Positions 1 through 8,757 of a stretch of 64,000 nt of DNA are shown one piece after another. Numbering within the stretch: position 1 is the stretch's first letter; each line of letters opens with the position of its first letter. The notes under the pieces were generated by a model. It was not told where the DNA came from. It did not search any database and was given only the letters and a program-made list of their open reading frames with translations. The position numbers were made by a program, and so were the translations under genes. Source of the DNA: an uncultured Granulosicoccaceae bacterium (GTDB lineage: Bacteria; Pseudomonadota; Gammaproteobacteria; Granulosicoccales; Granulosicoccaceae); contig CALLLW010000006.1 in assembly GCA_938007995.1 (NCBI GenBank), forward strand, positions 62,001 through 126,000. The letters are read 5' to 3'.

Positions 1-478
1 AGGTGCCAACCGGCCATAAACCTTCCGGAGTCTGGTTAAGAAAGCGTGCATGAAAGTTTGCCAGCCAACTGAGACACGGCTTTGCCTGCTCAACTGTCAG
101 TGCGGTATACCGTGTGTCAAAGCCAATAGCGTCAAGATCTTCCATCACTATCCATCGACTCTGATCTGTAGTTTGGGTAGCGATGCAAGAGGGCACACGG
201 CACTGTTCACTACAATGCTGTGCCCAGTATTCATACCAGTGTGACTCAACCTGATACGATTTCAACTTGCGTTGTTCTGATTGCGAGGTGTTCCAGCCAC
301 GTGGGTGATTTGACTGATCCGTTGGAGTGATCTGTTTAACGATGACAGTGCCCTGTTCCTCTGGACTTAAGCGTGCCCTGAAGATCTCACCGTATCCGCT
401 CCACAATGACTGCACAGTTTCCAGTTTGCACACATCGGTTGCCTGTGTGTTTTCAAGGATCAGCTTTTTCCAGGGCAT
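1..478 (-). CDS. EcKL/CHK-like small-molecule kinase, 5' part only (runs off the left edge)
   Basis: An open frame runs leftward from an ATG at 476-478 to the window edge without a stop, giving the first 159 residues. The N-terminus MPWKKLILENTQATDV leads into a divergent phosphotransferase N-lobe (IVKQITP, with a lysine in the ATP-binding strand position). A hinge-like WIVMEDLDAIGF follows, then LSWLANFHARFL, the pattern typical of ecdysteroid-kinase-like (EcKL/DUF1679) aminoglycoside-phosphotransferase relatives that are common in marine gammaproteobacteria. The catalytic loop would lie outside the window. Substrates of bacterial members are mostly unknown. It is divergent from the aldolase gene, with about 80 bp between the two starts. 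Confidence 0.7.
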   Translation of the reverse strand, partial: MPWKKLILENTQATDVCKLETVQSLWSGYGEIFRARLSPEEQGTVIVKQITPTDQSNHPRGWNTSQSEQRKLKSYQVESHWYEYWAQHCSEQCRVPSCIATQTTDQSRWIVMEDLDAIGFDTRYTALTVEQAKPCLSWLANFHARFLNQTPEGLWPVGT

Positions 479-557
479 GGTTAAAATTTCGGTATCAGTT
501 GACTATTGATTGCATGCGCAATACCTTGATTGCTACACACGGGAACAGGACAGATTA

Positions 558-1322
558 ATGCCGGCAGACAGTTTACGCGCACGTATGCTCAGAGGCGATA
601 TTTTGAGTGGGACGTTTGTTAAAACGCCCTCCCATGATATTGTCGAAATCATGGCTCTGGCCGGTCTCGATTACATCACCATCGATACAGAGCATGCACC
701 GTTTGACAGAAAAAGTCTTGATGCCTGCCTGGCTGTTGCACGTGCGCTGGACTTTCCTGTGCTGGTAAGAGTGCCATCAGGTGATCGGCAGGAGATTTTA
801 AAAGTGCTTGATAGCGGTGCCACTGGAGTTGTTGTGCCACACGTTGATTCGGTGCAGAAAGCGCAGGAAGCCGCGCGATGGTCTCGCTTTGGGCATGGTG
901 GTCGTGGTTACGCCGGTTCGACCCGTTGGGCGGGATTTGCCACGCGCAAAATGCCTGAAGTTCTTGCTCAAAGTGATGCCGAAACCGTGGTGGTTGTACA
1001 GATAGAAGAACCGGAAGCGGTAGATGCTTGTGAGCAGATTGCTGCCGTGCCGGGTGTAGACGGTTTGTTTGTTGGACCAGCGGATCTGGCGGTGTGCTAC
1101 GGAGTAACTGACATTACCGATCGGTCTGTCCGCAGTGCGATAGAAAGTGTCGGTAACGCCTGTAAAAAGCACAACAAAACCTGCATTACCTTTGCCCCTG
1201 ATACCAGCTCTGCAAAACAACTGCACGATCTGGGCGTGACGATGTTTCATATTGCCTCTGAGCATGGCTTTGCGATGGCAGGTGCAAGGCAGGTTGCGGA
1301 GTCGCTGAAAACCATAGCCTAG
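558..1322 (+). CDS. HpcH/HpaI family aldolase (2-dehydro-3-deoxyglucarate / 2,4-dihydroxyhept-2-enedioate aldolase type)
   Basis: A class II pyruvate-dependent aldolase of 254 residues. It carries the family landmarks: GTFVKTPSHDIVEI near the N-terminus, the strand DYITIDTEHAPF, the metal-binding region VVVQIEEPEAV, and VDGLFVGPADLA. Such enzymes split 2-keto-3-deoxy acids into pyruvate and an aldehyde; the exact substrate cannot be read from the sequence. An upstream in-frame TTG at 510 would add 16 residues, but the ATG at 558 matches the usual family length (about 255) and follows a purine-rich stretch, so I chose it. No sugar-acid catabolic partner is adjacent. Confidence 0.85.
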   Translation: MPADSLRARMLRGDILSGTFVKTPSHDIVEIMALAGLDYITIDTEHAPFDRKSLDACLAVARALDFPVLVRVPSGDRQEILKVLDSGATGVVVPHVDSVQKAQEAARWSRFGHGGRGYAGSTRWAGFATRKMPEVLAQSDAETVVVVQIEEPEAVDACEQIAAVPGVDGLFVGPADLAVCYGVTDITDRSVRSAIESVGNACKKHNKTCITFAPDTSSAKQLHDLGVTMFHIASEHGFAMAGARQVAESLKTIA

Positions 1323-1353
1323 GATACCGTCACCTGAGCACGCCATAAGATAG

Positions 1354-2604
1354 TTAATGAATCGTGTTTAGCGCCTGAATAACCCGGTCTGTTTCTTCTG
1401 AGGTGTTGTAGTGCGAAAAGCTGATTCGTAATACGCCATCTTCGGTGTTATTAATGCCTGCCTTCTCCAGTAATCGGGTGGCGTAGAAGTCTCCATTGCC
1501 CGCGGCAATATTATTTTTTGCCAGATGCTTTGATAGTTCAGCTGAGCTGAACTGTGCTGAAGTCAATGCAATATTAGCTTCGCGCCCTTCGCTATGGTTG
1601 CGTCCGACAATACGCAGTGGTAGACCGGCTATGCCTGTTAGTAGCTGTTCACAAAGGGTGGTTTCATGCGTGTGCATAAGCGCTGACACTTGCTGTGCTT
1701 TATCGTAAAGTGACAATTCACTGCTGCCAAAGTGGTGCTTGTGTGCATTGCTGAAATACTCGCCGAGGCCTGCAAGTGCAGCAATCGCAGCGTGATCGGG
1801 TCCGGTGCTGTCGAGCAGTTTGTACGCATAGCCACGGTTAAAGTAATGGCACTGCGGTGTCAGTTTAGCGCGGAGCGCTTCACCGGTGTACATCACACCC
1901 ATATGAGTGGCATAAGTTTTATAGGTGCTGAAACAATAGGCATCCGGCTTTAATGACGGTATATCCGGCCACAGATGAGGGGCGTAGGAAACACCATCGA
2001 TAGCAACAAACGTATTATTTGCACGACATAGCGCAATGACTTTCCCAACCGGATTTACCGTGCCAACAATGTTCGAGCTGTGTGTCATACAAACAATCGC
2101 TGTGTTGGCAGACAGCAGCGATTCGAAATCTGCCAGATCGAGCTCAGCGGTTTCTGGATTGATTTTCCAGGTTTTCAGTGTGGCGCCGGTTCGTTCGCAG
2201 AGTCTTTCCCAGGCGCCAATATTGGCTTCGTGATCCTGTTCGGTAACGATGACCTCAGACGTGCTTTTCACAAAGCCTTCACATGCAATGGACAGCGTAT
2301 TGAAATTTTGTGTGGTCGAGGCACCGAGAGTGAGATTGGCTGAATCAATGCCGAGCAGATCAGCCATTGTCTGCCGACCATGGTCCATCTGTTCTCCAGC
2401 GGCGTGGAGAATTTCAGCAGCCCCATAGGGTTGTACTTTGTTTACTTTGTAAAAATGCATCAGTCGATCAAGCACTACACCTGCGACATAGCTGCCGCCG
2501 GCATTTTCAAAAAATGCAGTTTTCGCGGCCAGAGGTTCTTCAAAGGTTGGAAAACAGCTACGTATAAAGTTAACGTCAAGGTGATTGAGTCTGGCGTGTG
2601 CCAT
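1354..2604 (-). CDS. Cysteine-desulfurase-like PLP enzyme (class V aminotransferase, VC1184-like family)
   Basis: A fold-type I PLP protein of 416 residues that resembles SufS/Csd but fits the separate 'cysteine desulfurase-like' family. Visible marks are FFENAGGSYV at the N-terminus, the PLP-ring aspartate in VAIDGVSYAPH, and the Schiff-base lysine in CFSTYKTYATH (about K229). No conserved SufS-type cysteine loop is evident, so sulfur transfer is not assured. It starts 2 bp after the stop of the argE-like gene on the same strand, so the two are surely co-transcribed. Its role could be amino-acid or amine metabolism rather than Fe-S assembly. Confidence 0.8.
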   Translation of the reverse strand: MAHARLNHLDVNFIRSCFPTFEEPLAAKTAFFENAGGSYVAGVVLDRLMHFYKVNKVQPYGAAEILHAAGEQMDHGRQTMADLLGIDSANLTLGASTTQNFNTLSIACEGFVKSTSEVIVTEQDHEANIGAWERLCERTGATLKTWKINPETAELDLADFESLLSANTAIVCMTHSSNIVGTVNPVGKVIALCRANNTFVAIDGVSYAPHLWPDIPSLKPDAYCFSTYKTYATHMGVMYTGEALRAKLTPQCHYFNRGYAYKLLDSTGPDHAAIAALAGLGEYFSNAHKHHFGSSELSLYDKAQQVSALMHTHETTLCEQLLTGIAGLPLRIVGRNHSEGREANIALTSAQFSSAELSKHLAKNNIAAGNGDFYATRLLEKAGINNTEDGVLRISFSHYNTSEETDRVIQALNTIH

Positions 2605-2606
2605 AA

Positions 2607-3782
2607 TTAAAGGCCTGAGTTAGGTTGGTAGAGTGCGATGATGAGTTTGGCAAGAAAATAGTCACAGCGATCCAGCTGATCAACAGCCAGGTATTCATCT
2701 GGCTTGTGTGCCTGTGTAATGCTGCCGGGGCCGTAGACAATCGTTTGTACGCCCAGCTCGCGATTAAATAATCCGCCTTCGGTTCCAAAAGCGATTTTTC
2801 CGGGAACCTGGCCCAGCGTGTTAGCACCGGTGAGCTGTTGAATAAAAGTAACGATGTCACTCTCGGCGGCGGTATTTAAAGCCGGATATTCGTTGGTGAC
2901 TTCAATTTCCATGGCCACATCCGGATGCTTTGCCTTATAGGGTTCCGTGATATCGCAGCAGGCTTGTTGTAATTGTTTAATGATCTCCAGTGGGTCATCC
3001 GCCGGCAGGTTGCGAATTTCAAAATCAAACGTGCAGTAGGCAGGTACGATATTCAAAGCAACACCGCCACTGATTGTGCCAACATGCAGTGTGGTGTGAG
3101 TTACATCATAGTGGTGATCATGAGCGCCGCTGTCTGCTAAAGACTGTTGTGTTGATCTGATTTTATGGATTAGTTCTGTTGCAAGATAGATTGCATTCAC
3201 CGCCTGTGGTGCCAGGCTTGAATGACCTTCAACGCCGTAACAGTGGACCCGTGCTGCAGTTTTACCTTTATGCGCGATTACCGGTTGCATCATTGTCGGT
3301 TCGCCGACAATGCAGAATTTTGGTTTAATGATCAGTGGCCGCAATGTGTCGATCAATCTTCTCACACCGATGCAACCGATCTCTTCATCGTAGCTGAAGG
3401 CAAGGTGCAATGGCGTTGCAAGTTTACTCGCATCGATTGATCTCACGACAGCTAGCACACTTGCAATGAATCCTTTCATATCACAACTGCCGCGACCATA
3501 GAGATTGCCATCTTCTTCTCGCATTACGAACGGATCCGAGGTCCATTTTTGACCCTGTACTGGTACGACGTCGGTATGACCTGACAGCATCACACCGGGC
3601 TTATCATTCGGGCCGATCACTGCGTACAGATTAGCTTTGGTTTTTTCCGCGTTGAAGATCAGGTTAGTTTTGAAGCCGAAATCTTTGAGGTAGGCATCTA
3701 TGAAGTCGATCAGCTCGAGATTGCTGTCCCGGCTGATTGTTGGAAAACTGATTAATTTGTTCAGCAGATCACGGCTTTGCAT
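2607..3782 (-). CDS. argE: Acetylornithine deacetylase-like M20 metallohydrolase
   Basis: A zinc amidohydrolase of the M20 peptidase family, 391 residues, the normal length for ArgE. Dizinc motifs are present in order: LSGHTDVVPVQ, then GRGSCDMKGF (bridging Asp), EEIGCIGVRR (catalytic Glu pair), and FGTEGGLFNREL near the C-terminus. ArgE removes the acetyl group from N-acetylornithine in arginine synthesis, but close relatives act on other N-acyl amino acids. No arg genes are adjacent, and the partner downstream is a PLP enzyme, so a catabolic or salvage role is possible. ATG start at 3780-3782. Confidence 0.82.
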   Translation of the reverse strand: MQSRDLLNKLISFPTISRDSNLELIDFIDAYLKDFGFKTNLIFNAEKTKANLYAVIGPNDKPGVMLSGHTDVVPVQGQKWTSDPFVMREEDGNLYGRGSCDMKGFIASVLAVVRSIDASKLATPLHLAFSYDEEIGCIGVRRLIDTLRPLIIKPKFCIVGEPTMMQPVIAHKGKTAARVHCYGVEGHSSLAPQAVNAIYLATELIHKIRSTQQSLADSGAHDHHYDVTHTTLHVGTISGGVALNIVPAYCTFDFEIRNLPADDPLEIIKQLQQACCDITEPYKAKHPDVAMEIEVTNEYPALNTAAESDIVTFIQQLTGANTLGQVPGKIAFGTEGGLFNRELGVQTIVYGPGSITQAHKPDEYLAVDQLDRCDYFLAKLIIALYQPNSGL

Positions 3783-3903
3783 TCAGCTATTCTTTACCAG
3801 TGACAAACACGCCTCGTCAGGTAGTGCTTGTATTACAATGGTAAGCCTTCTTTGAATCATCGACGGGCAGCGGATTTACGTTCCGAAATGCCGGGAGACT
3901 AAA

Positions 3904-4884
3904 GTGCAGACTTACGTCGTTTGTGCATTGTATAAGTTTATCCGACTCGACAATCATGAGTCATTGCGAAAACCGCTGCTTGAGCTGATGTTAACCGAAC
4001 AGGTTCGTGGCACATTACTGCTGGCGACAGAGGGGGTGAATGGTACGATTGCCGGTTCGCGGCAAGGGGTAGACACAGTATTGAGCTGGCTCTCGGAAGT
4101 ACCGGGCCTTGCTGACTTTGATCGCAAGGAATCAATCAGTGCAGAGCTGCCGTTTAAAAGATCACGGGTCAAGCTTAAGAAAGAAATTGTCACGATGGGG
4201 GTCGAGGGAATTGATCCGCGTGAGGCGGCGGGTACTTACGTTAAACCAAAAGACTGGAATGACCTGATATCAGACCCTGAGGTGCTGGTCATCGATACCC
4301 GTAACAACTACGAGTGTGAGGTTGGAAGCTTTAGCGGTGCAATCAGTCCACAGACCGATTCTTTTCGTGAATTTCCGGACTACGCATCGCGTGTACTTAA
4401 CAAAGACAAACATAAAAAAATCGCGATGTTCTGCACCGGCGGCATTCGCTGTGAAAAGTCGACTGCGTATTTGAAAGAACAGGGATTCGAAGAGGTTTAC
4501 CACCTTCAGGGCGGAATACTCAAGTACCTCGAAGAGGTGCCTGAAAGTGAATCTCTATGGCAGGGTGAGTGCTTTGTTTTTGATGACAGAGTTACTGTCA
4601 ATCATCAGCTTGAACCAGGTAGTTATGATCAGTGTCACGGGTGTCGTCGACCGATCACCGAGCTGGATAAGCAAAGCAGCTTGTACATAGCCGGAGCGCA
4701 GTGCCCCAGGTGTGCTGATGAGATTACCGAAGAGCAAAAGCAGCGTTTTCTGGAGCGTGAAAAGCAAATGCAGCTGGCGCGTCAGCGCGGTGAGTCGCAT
4801 ATTGGTGAAGATGCCAGAGTGCAGCTTCAGGCAAAGCGTGGCACGCGGCAGAGGTGCAAAAAAGACGCTTCATCGGATAAATAA
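3904..4884 (+). CDS. trhO: tRNA uridine(34) hydroxylase TrhO (YceA-like rhodanese-family protein)
   Basis: TrhO makes 5-hydroxyuridine at the wobble position of certain tRNAs, upstream of the cmo5U pathway, using an oxygen-dependent reaction. The 326-residue protein has an N-terminal acylphosphatase-like region (YVVCALYKF... [10 protein letters not shown]) and a rhodanese domain with the active loop [12 protein letters not shown] and [13 protein letters not shown]-terminal zinc-type cluster follows ([17 protein letters not shown]). The GTG start is preceded by GGGAG at good spacing. The basic tail ([13 protein letters not shown]) is variable. It is convergent with the DUF4159 gene. Confidence 0.9.
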   Translation: MQTYVVCALYKFIRLDNHESLRKPLLELMLTEQVRGTLLLATEGVNGTIAGSRQGVDTVLSWLSEVPGLADFDRKESISAELPFKRSRVKLKKEIVTMGVEGIDPREAAGTYVKPKDWNDLISDPEVLVIDTRNNYECEVGSFSGAISPQTDSFREFPDYASRVLNKDKHKKIAMFCTGGIRCEKSTAYLKEQGFEEVYHLQGGILKYLEEVPESESLWQGECFVFDDRVTVNHQLEPGSYDQCHGCRRPITELDKQSSLYIAGAQCPRCADEITEEQKQRFLEREKQMQLARQRGESHIGEDARVQLQAKRGTRQRCKKDASSDK

Positions 4885-4925
4885 GTTTGGCCGGATTAGC
4901 CATTTAAGGCAGGGATTCAAGCCAA

Positions 4926-4963
4926 TGAGTTAAGCTAGTGGGTTAAGCTAGTGAGTTAAGCTG
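4926..4963. repeat. 13-bp tandem repeat (three copies)
   Basis: Three head-to-tail units of the form TGAGTTAAGCTAG lie at 4926-4938, 4939-4951 and 4952-4963; the middle copy has one substitution and the last lacks a base. The array sits in the convergent gap after trhO and includes the last codons and the stop (TAG, read on the minus strand at 4950-4948) of the DUF4159 gene. Gain or loss of units would alter only the last residues of that protein. Confidence 0.85.
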
Positions 4964-5844
4964 TAGATCATATAGTTAACTCCCAGGCGGTAGGCAGTCG
5001 ACGTATAGGAAGACGCGTATTCTTCCATATCGGCGTGTTCCCATGCATCGCCCAGATCAACGTTCCAGTTGATCATGACCATGACCCTATCATCGTCATC
5101 CAGAATTGCTCGCCAGGCAGGTTGTTGTCTTGAGCTATTGCTTTCTATTACTGTGCCTGCCTTGCTCATCGGGCGTTCCCAGGTGGCTCCATTATTAAGG
5201 CACAGCGCTCTTAACCCCGGAATCTGCACGAACTGATTGATATCAAAGTGGACATGGAAAATTTCATGATCGGTTGGTAAATCGATGATTTCGCGTTGCG
5301 GAAATATTTGCGCCATCCATTCCTCAAACTTGCCCCATTGATAGCTGCCGTGAAAATCATCGACCAACAGGAAGCCTCCACGTAGCAGGTACTCTCGCAG
5401 CTGGTCAGCTTCCGGCTGTGTGAAAGCAGCAAAACCTGCCTCCACCATGTATAGCGCCGGGTAGTCGAAAAGCGACTCATTCAAAGCGGAGATGCTTTGT
5501 GACTGATTATTAGTGTCGATACGAGTCATGCGTTTTATCGCGGAGATAAAGTGCGGATCCGAATCAGAGCAGTCAGCCTGCCAATGAGGGAACCCGACAT
5601 AGTCACCCAGTTCGTGTACCGCCAACGGGTTGTCGGCGAAAATCAATCGCGAAAACGTGAACTCATGCTGTGGCACACGGGCCACCACCTGCGGGCACAC
5701 CGGCCGTTGCGGCGCAACACAAATACCCTGCTGTGCATGAGCTGATGTCGACACAGCGGCGATGATACCGAACAGACAACTTGCTGCCAGCGCTGTTCGG
5801 GAACGATGCCTCATTTGCTTCAAGTGCGATTTTTTCACTGGCAT
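4948..5844 (-). CDS. Exported DUF4159-family protein
   Basis: A secreted or periplasmic protein of about 298 residues. The start offers three choices: TTG at 5865, ATG at 5844 and ATG at 5814. I took 5844, which gives a basic N-region and a hydrophobic stretch (ALAASCLFGIIAAVSTSAHA) ending in an AxA cleavage site. The mature part matches DUF4159: FTFSRLIFADNPLAVHELGD, then LREYLLRGGFLLVDDFHG, FHVHFDI, and a C-terminal YRLGVNYMIYSLTH. In other bacteria DUF4159 proteins often occur with MoxR ATPase and BatA-type genes. None is adjacent here, so its role stays open. The stop codon lies inside a 13-bp repeat array. Confidence 0.8.
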   Translation of the reverse strand: MPVKKSHLKQMRHRSRTALAASCLFGIIAAVSTSAHAQQGICVAPQRPVCPQVVARVPQHEFTFSRLIFADNPLAVHELGDYVGFPHWQADCSDSDPHFISAIKRMTRIDTNNQSQSISALNESLFDYPALYMVEAGFAAFTQPEADQLREYLLRGGFLLVDDFHGSYQWGKFEEWMAQIFPQREIIDLPTDHEIFHVHFDINQFVQIPGLRALCLNNGATWERPMSKAGTVIESNSSRQQPAWRAILDDDDRVMVMINWNVDLGDAWEHADMEEYASSYTSTAYRLGVNYMIYSLTH

Positions 5845-6463
5845 TTTGATCTTGGTATGTTTCAATCCGGCGCGAGGACACGGAACCCGGTTGTTAGCGA
5901 AGAATGTAGCTCAGTATGAGAGCGTTATGTTATTTCCCACACAATCGATGCATAACTTACAAACTGTGGTTTGTTGGTTGAAGTGACGCATTCATAGTGT
6001 GGTTATGTGTTCGTTCATGCACTTTCTCAATATCTTGCTAAATGCGGACCGGAAGTTTCTGTTCATAATCTGTTTTCGGACGTGCATGTGCCTTCCGGTC
6101 ATGGTAACTCAGGCTTGATGCCAATAATTAATAGAACTTATTCAGTTCAGCAAGAACAAACCCTATGCAATGTAAAGGATAGACGGAGTTCGGTAAGTTT
6201 AGTGCCGCGTTGCATCACTTTAGTGGTTGTTGAGTGGCCGTAGACACCGCTGGAGCTGACTCCGTCACAATTCCATGGCAGGAAGCGCCGGTTTGTTGCC
6301 GCCGGATTGGCAGTTTTGAGGTAACATGTTAAATTCTGCGACACAGTTGTGTCATAGTGTTTTTAGGAATACGCGTCAGGGAAAGTCGCGTTTTTTGAGT
6401 ATTACCCAAAAAGGTGGACGTTTTACGGGTAGTTGTTTTAATCGAGAAATAGAAGGTACTAAG
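5845..6463. other. Intergenic region upstream of a cold-shock gene
   Basis: About 620 bp between the divergent DUF4159 and cold-shock genes. It should carry both promoters and the cold-shock 5' UTR. I see no convincing protein gene; the longest frames have no ribosome site or family features. A small perfect inverted repeat GACAC-AGTT-GTGTC lies at 6340-6353, followed by a T-rich run. A second start, ATG 6326 with GAGG just upstream, is in frame with the cold-shock gene and would add 46 residues unlike any cold-shock protein. Confidence 0.5.
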
Positions 6464-6736
6464 GTGGCTAAATCAGTTGGCAAAGTGAAGTGGTTTGATA
6501 ACGCAAAAGGGTATGGTTTTATCCTGAATGCAGAAGAAGAGGATGTATTTGTACACTACCGCTCAATCATGGGCGATGGCTACAAATCACTCAATGAGGG
6601 TGAAGAAGTCGAATTTATTCAGACTCGCAGCGAAAAGGGCTGGCAGGCAGCAGAAGTTGAACGACTCATGGCAGACAATGTCTCACTTGATGAGGCTGTC
6701 GAGCAGGAAGAGTATGAGGAGTTCGGCACAGCCTGA
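6464..6736 (+). CDS. Cold-shock domain protein with acidic C-terminal tail
   Basis: A single-stranded nucleic-acid-binding cold-shock domain protein of 90 residues, likely an RNA chaperone. RNP1 (KGYGFI) and RNP2 (VFVHY) are intact, inside [15 protein letters not shown] and [16 protein letters not shown]. About 20 extra residues rich in Glu and Asp (LDEAVEQEEYEEFG) extend beyond the normal 68-70-residue domain. The start is GTG at 6464 with AGAAGG eight bases upstream. A strong terminator follows directly, so it is a single-gene unit. The paralog at 22030 lacks the tail. Confidence 0.92.
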   Translation: MAKSVGKVKWFDNAKGYGFILNAEEEDVFVHYRSIMGDGYKSLNEGEEVEFIQTRSEKGWQAAEVERLMADNVSLDEAVEQEEYEEFGTA

Positions 6737-6750
6737 CATCCACGCACTGA

Positions 6751-6778
6751 AAAAGCCGTCCACTGAGACGGCTTTTTT
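6751..6778 (+). terminator. Rho-independent terminator of the cold-shock gene
   Basis: A perfect 10-bp stem, AAAAGCCGTC (6751-6760) with GACGGCTTTT (6767-6776), closes a 6-nt loop and ends in a T run, 14 bp after the stop codon. Confidence 0.92.
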
Positions 6779-6817
6779 GAGTGCTTCCCTTTAGTTTTCC
6801 CCATTGGTTGTGTTTTT

Positions 6818-7255
6818 ATGCATAGCAAGAAAATTTTGGCAAAGTTAGCTGCTGTTGGATTGTTTTTGATCTTGACCACCAATCCGGTGACCGCTGAAAC
6901 CGACGCAAACGGACTGAGTTGGCAACAAACCTCTGAGCAGGGCCTGTTCGAGGTGACGCTTGATTCACAGACGGCCGATAGTGTTGAAATAAACCAGTTT
7001 CTGGAATGGGTACTGACGGTTAAAACACCGGCAGGCGAACCTGTTGAGCCGGCTCGCATCACTGTCGGCGGTGGCATGGCAGCACACGGCCACGGGCTTC
7101 CAACCCAACCCCGGATTGCTGATTACCTCGGGGAAGGTCGGTATCTTGTTAAAGGTCTGCAATTCAGTATGAACGGCAACTGGCAGCTTGAGTTCGATAT
7201 TCAGGCGAAAGATAAGACAGATAAGGCGGTTTTCGAGCTTAAAATCGATCGCTAG
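6818..7255 (+). CDS. Exported FixH/YtkA-like domain protein
   Basis: A 145-residue protein with a clear signal peptide (MHSKKILAKLAAVGLFLILTT, AxA-type site around VTAETDA), then one beta-sandwich domain of the YtkA/FixH type. Landmarks are VEINQFLEWVLTV, a glycine-rich VGGGMAAHGHGLPTQPR with closely spaced histidines and methionine, and YLVKGLQFSMNGNWQLEFDI. Proteins of this type often sit near copper or cytochrome-oxidase genes, and the Met/His segment could bind metal, but neither is shown here. It stands alone between a terminator and puuB. Confidence 0.75.
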   Translation: MHSKKILAKLAAVGLFLILTTNPVTAETDANGLSWQQTSEQGLFEVTLDSQTADSVEINQFLEWVLTVKTPAGEPVEPARITVGGGMAAHGHGLPTQPRIADYLGEGRYLVKGLQFSMNGNWQLEFDIQAKDKTDKAVFELKIDR

Positions 7256-7367
7256 TGTGCCTTCCCTGGCCTCCTCCCTGGCTTGTGTGCGATCAGACAA
7301 CTCTACAAGAAGTAAATCGTCTCAATGACGGTCTGGCACACGCCGGACCCACTGATGCGTAGTTGGC

Positions 7368-8678
7368 GTGATGCTTAATCTTCTTTTCACCAATGATCGG
7401 CAAGGGGAGTACCCGCCTTCCTGGTACGAGGCCACTGCAGATTCTCTGTCCCGTCAGCCGTCACTGAACGAATCTATCCAGTGTGATGTCTGCATAATCG
7501 GTGCAGGCTTTACCGGCCTTTCCTGTGCTTTAACGTTATCGCAATCCGGGCTTGATGTGGTTGTGCTTGATGCTCACCGGGTAGGATGGGGTGCCAGTGG
7601 TCGCAACGGTGGACAGCTCGGCAGTGGCCAACGGCTTGATCAGTTTGAACTGGAAGCACGCTACGGTCTGGATCAGGCTAGATCCATGTGGGATCTCGCA
7701 CAAGCAGCAAAACAACATGTGCACGACCTGATTGATGATTATGAAATCTGCTGTGATTATCGCGCTGGGATTATGCATGTGGACCACCGTCGTCGATTTG
7801 CGCGCGAAACGGCAGCCTACGTGGAAAAGCTTAACGATGGTTATCAGTACCAGCATATAACCTTTGCCGACCATGCCGAGGTGTGTCAGCGGCTGGCAAG
7901 CGATGCCTATTTCTCAGGCTCGGTAGATATTGGATCCGGTCACTTGCATCCGCTAAAACTGGCAACCGGTTATGCACGCGCTGCGATAAAGCAGAATGTC
8001 AGGATTTATGAAAACACAGAGGTGCTTAACTACTCAGACACTGCAAATCAGGTGTTGGTGAAAACCGCAGCCGGAGATGTTTCTGCTAAACAGATGCTGT
8101 TAGCTTGTAACGGATATCTGGGTAATCTACACGCACAAGTGGCAGCTTCGGTGATGCCGATAAATAATTATATTATTGCTACCGAACCGCTTGAGCCTGA
8201 ACTTGCGAACAGCTTGATTCAGGACAACATGGCGGTCGCAGACTCTAAATTTGTGGTGAACTATTTTCGCGTTTCGCCAGATAACAGGCTACTGTTTGGC
8301 GGCAGGGAAAGTTATGGTTATCGCTTTCCGTCGGATATAAAAAGTTTTGTTCGCAAGGCAATGCTGAGTGTGTATCCACAACTCATAAATACAAAAATAG
8401 ACTACGGATGGGGTGGCACACTTGCTATCACCATGAACCGATTGCCTTATATTAAACAACTAAGCTCAAACGTTATTTCATCGTCCGGCTATTCAGGTCA
8501 CGGGGTCGGCATGGCAACGCTTGCCGGTAAGCTCTGTGGTCAGGCTTTAACGGGTAAGTTTGATAGCTACAATGTCATGTCGGCAATAGATCACAGGGCG
8601 TTCCCCGGTGGTAAATCACTTCGCTCGCCACTCTTGAAACTTGGCATGCTGTATTACTCACTGCGTGACAAATTATGA
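7368..8678 (+). CDS. puuB: FAD-dependent oxidoreductase, gamma-glutamylputrescine oxidase type
   Basis: An FAD enzyme of the DAO family with about 436 residues. The dinucleotide-binding strand is CDVCIIGAGFTGLSCAL, followed by VLDAHRVGWGASGRNGGQ, the region typical of PuuB/OrdL oxidases. The C-terminus has the second FAD contact SSGYSGHGVGMATLAGK. PuuB oxidises gamma-glutamyl-putrescine in putrescine breakdown. No other puu gene is adjacent, so the substrate is inferred from overall resemblance. GTG at 7368 is followed at once by ATG at 7371; either could be the start. It is convergent with uvrD. Confidence 0.8.
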   Translation: MMLNLLFTNDRQGEYPPSWYEATADSLSRQPSLNESIQCDVCIIGAGFTGLSCALTLSQSGLDVVVLDAHRVGWGASGRNGGQLGSGQRLDQFELEARYGLDQARSMWDLAQAAKQHVHDLIDDYEICCDYRAGIMHVDHRRRFARETAAYVEKLNDGYQYQHITFADHAEVCQRLASDAYFSGSVDIGSGHLHPLKLATGYARAAIKQNVRIYENTEVLNYSDTANQVLVKTAAGDVSAKQMLLACNGYLGNLHAQVAASVMPINNYIIATEPLEPELANSLIQDNMAVADSKFVVNYFRVSPDNRLLFGGRESYGYRFPSDIKSFVRKAMLSVYPQLINTKIDYGWGGTLAITMNRLPYIKQLSSNVISSSGYSGHGVGMATLAGKLCGQALTGKFDSYNVMSAIDHRAFPGGKSLRSPLLKLGMLYYSLRDKL

Positions 8679-8757
8679 CGCTAGCTTGTTGGTTACAAAC
8701 GTGGTTGAATTGCCATAGCAAGTAGCCATAGCCATTCACCATAGTCAAGCAGTGATA

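Noticed and set aside
50-244. A 64-codon plus-strand frame at the left edge
   Set aside because: It is antisense to the EcKL-like kinase, whose protein pattern is convincing.
798-1346. A 182-codon minus-strand frame opposite the HpcH/HpaI aldolase
   Set aside because: It is a shadow of the aldolase gene, which has all family motifs.
6326-6463. In-frame 46-residue N-terminal extension of the first cold-shock protein
   Set aside because: Although ATG 6326 has GAGG upstream, the extension is unlike any cold-shock protein and the GTG at 6464 has a better ribosome site and the family N-terminus.
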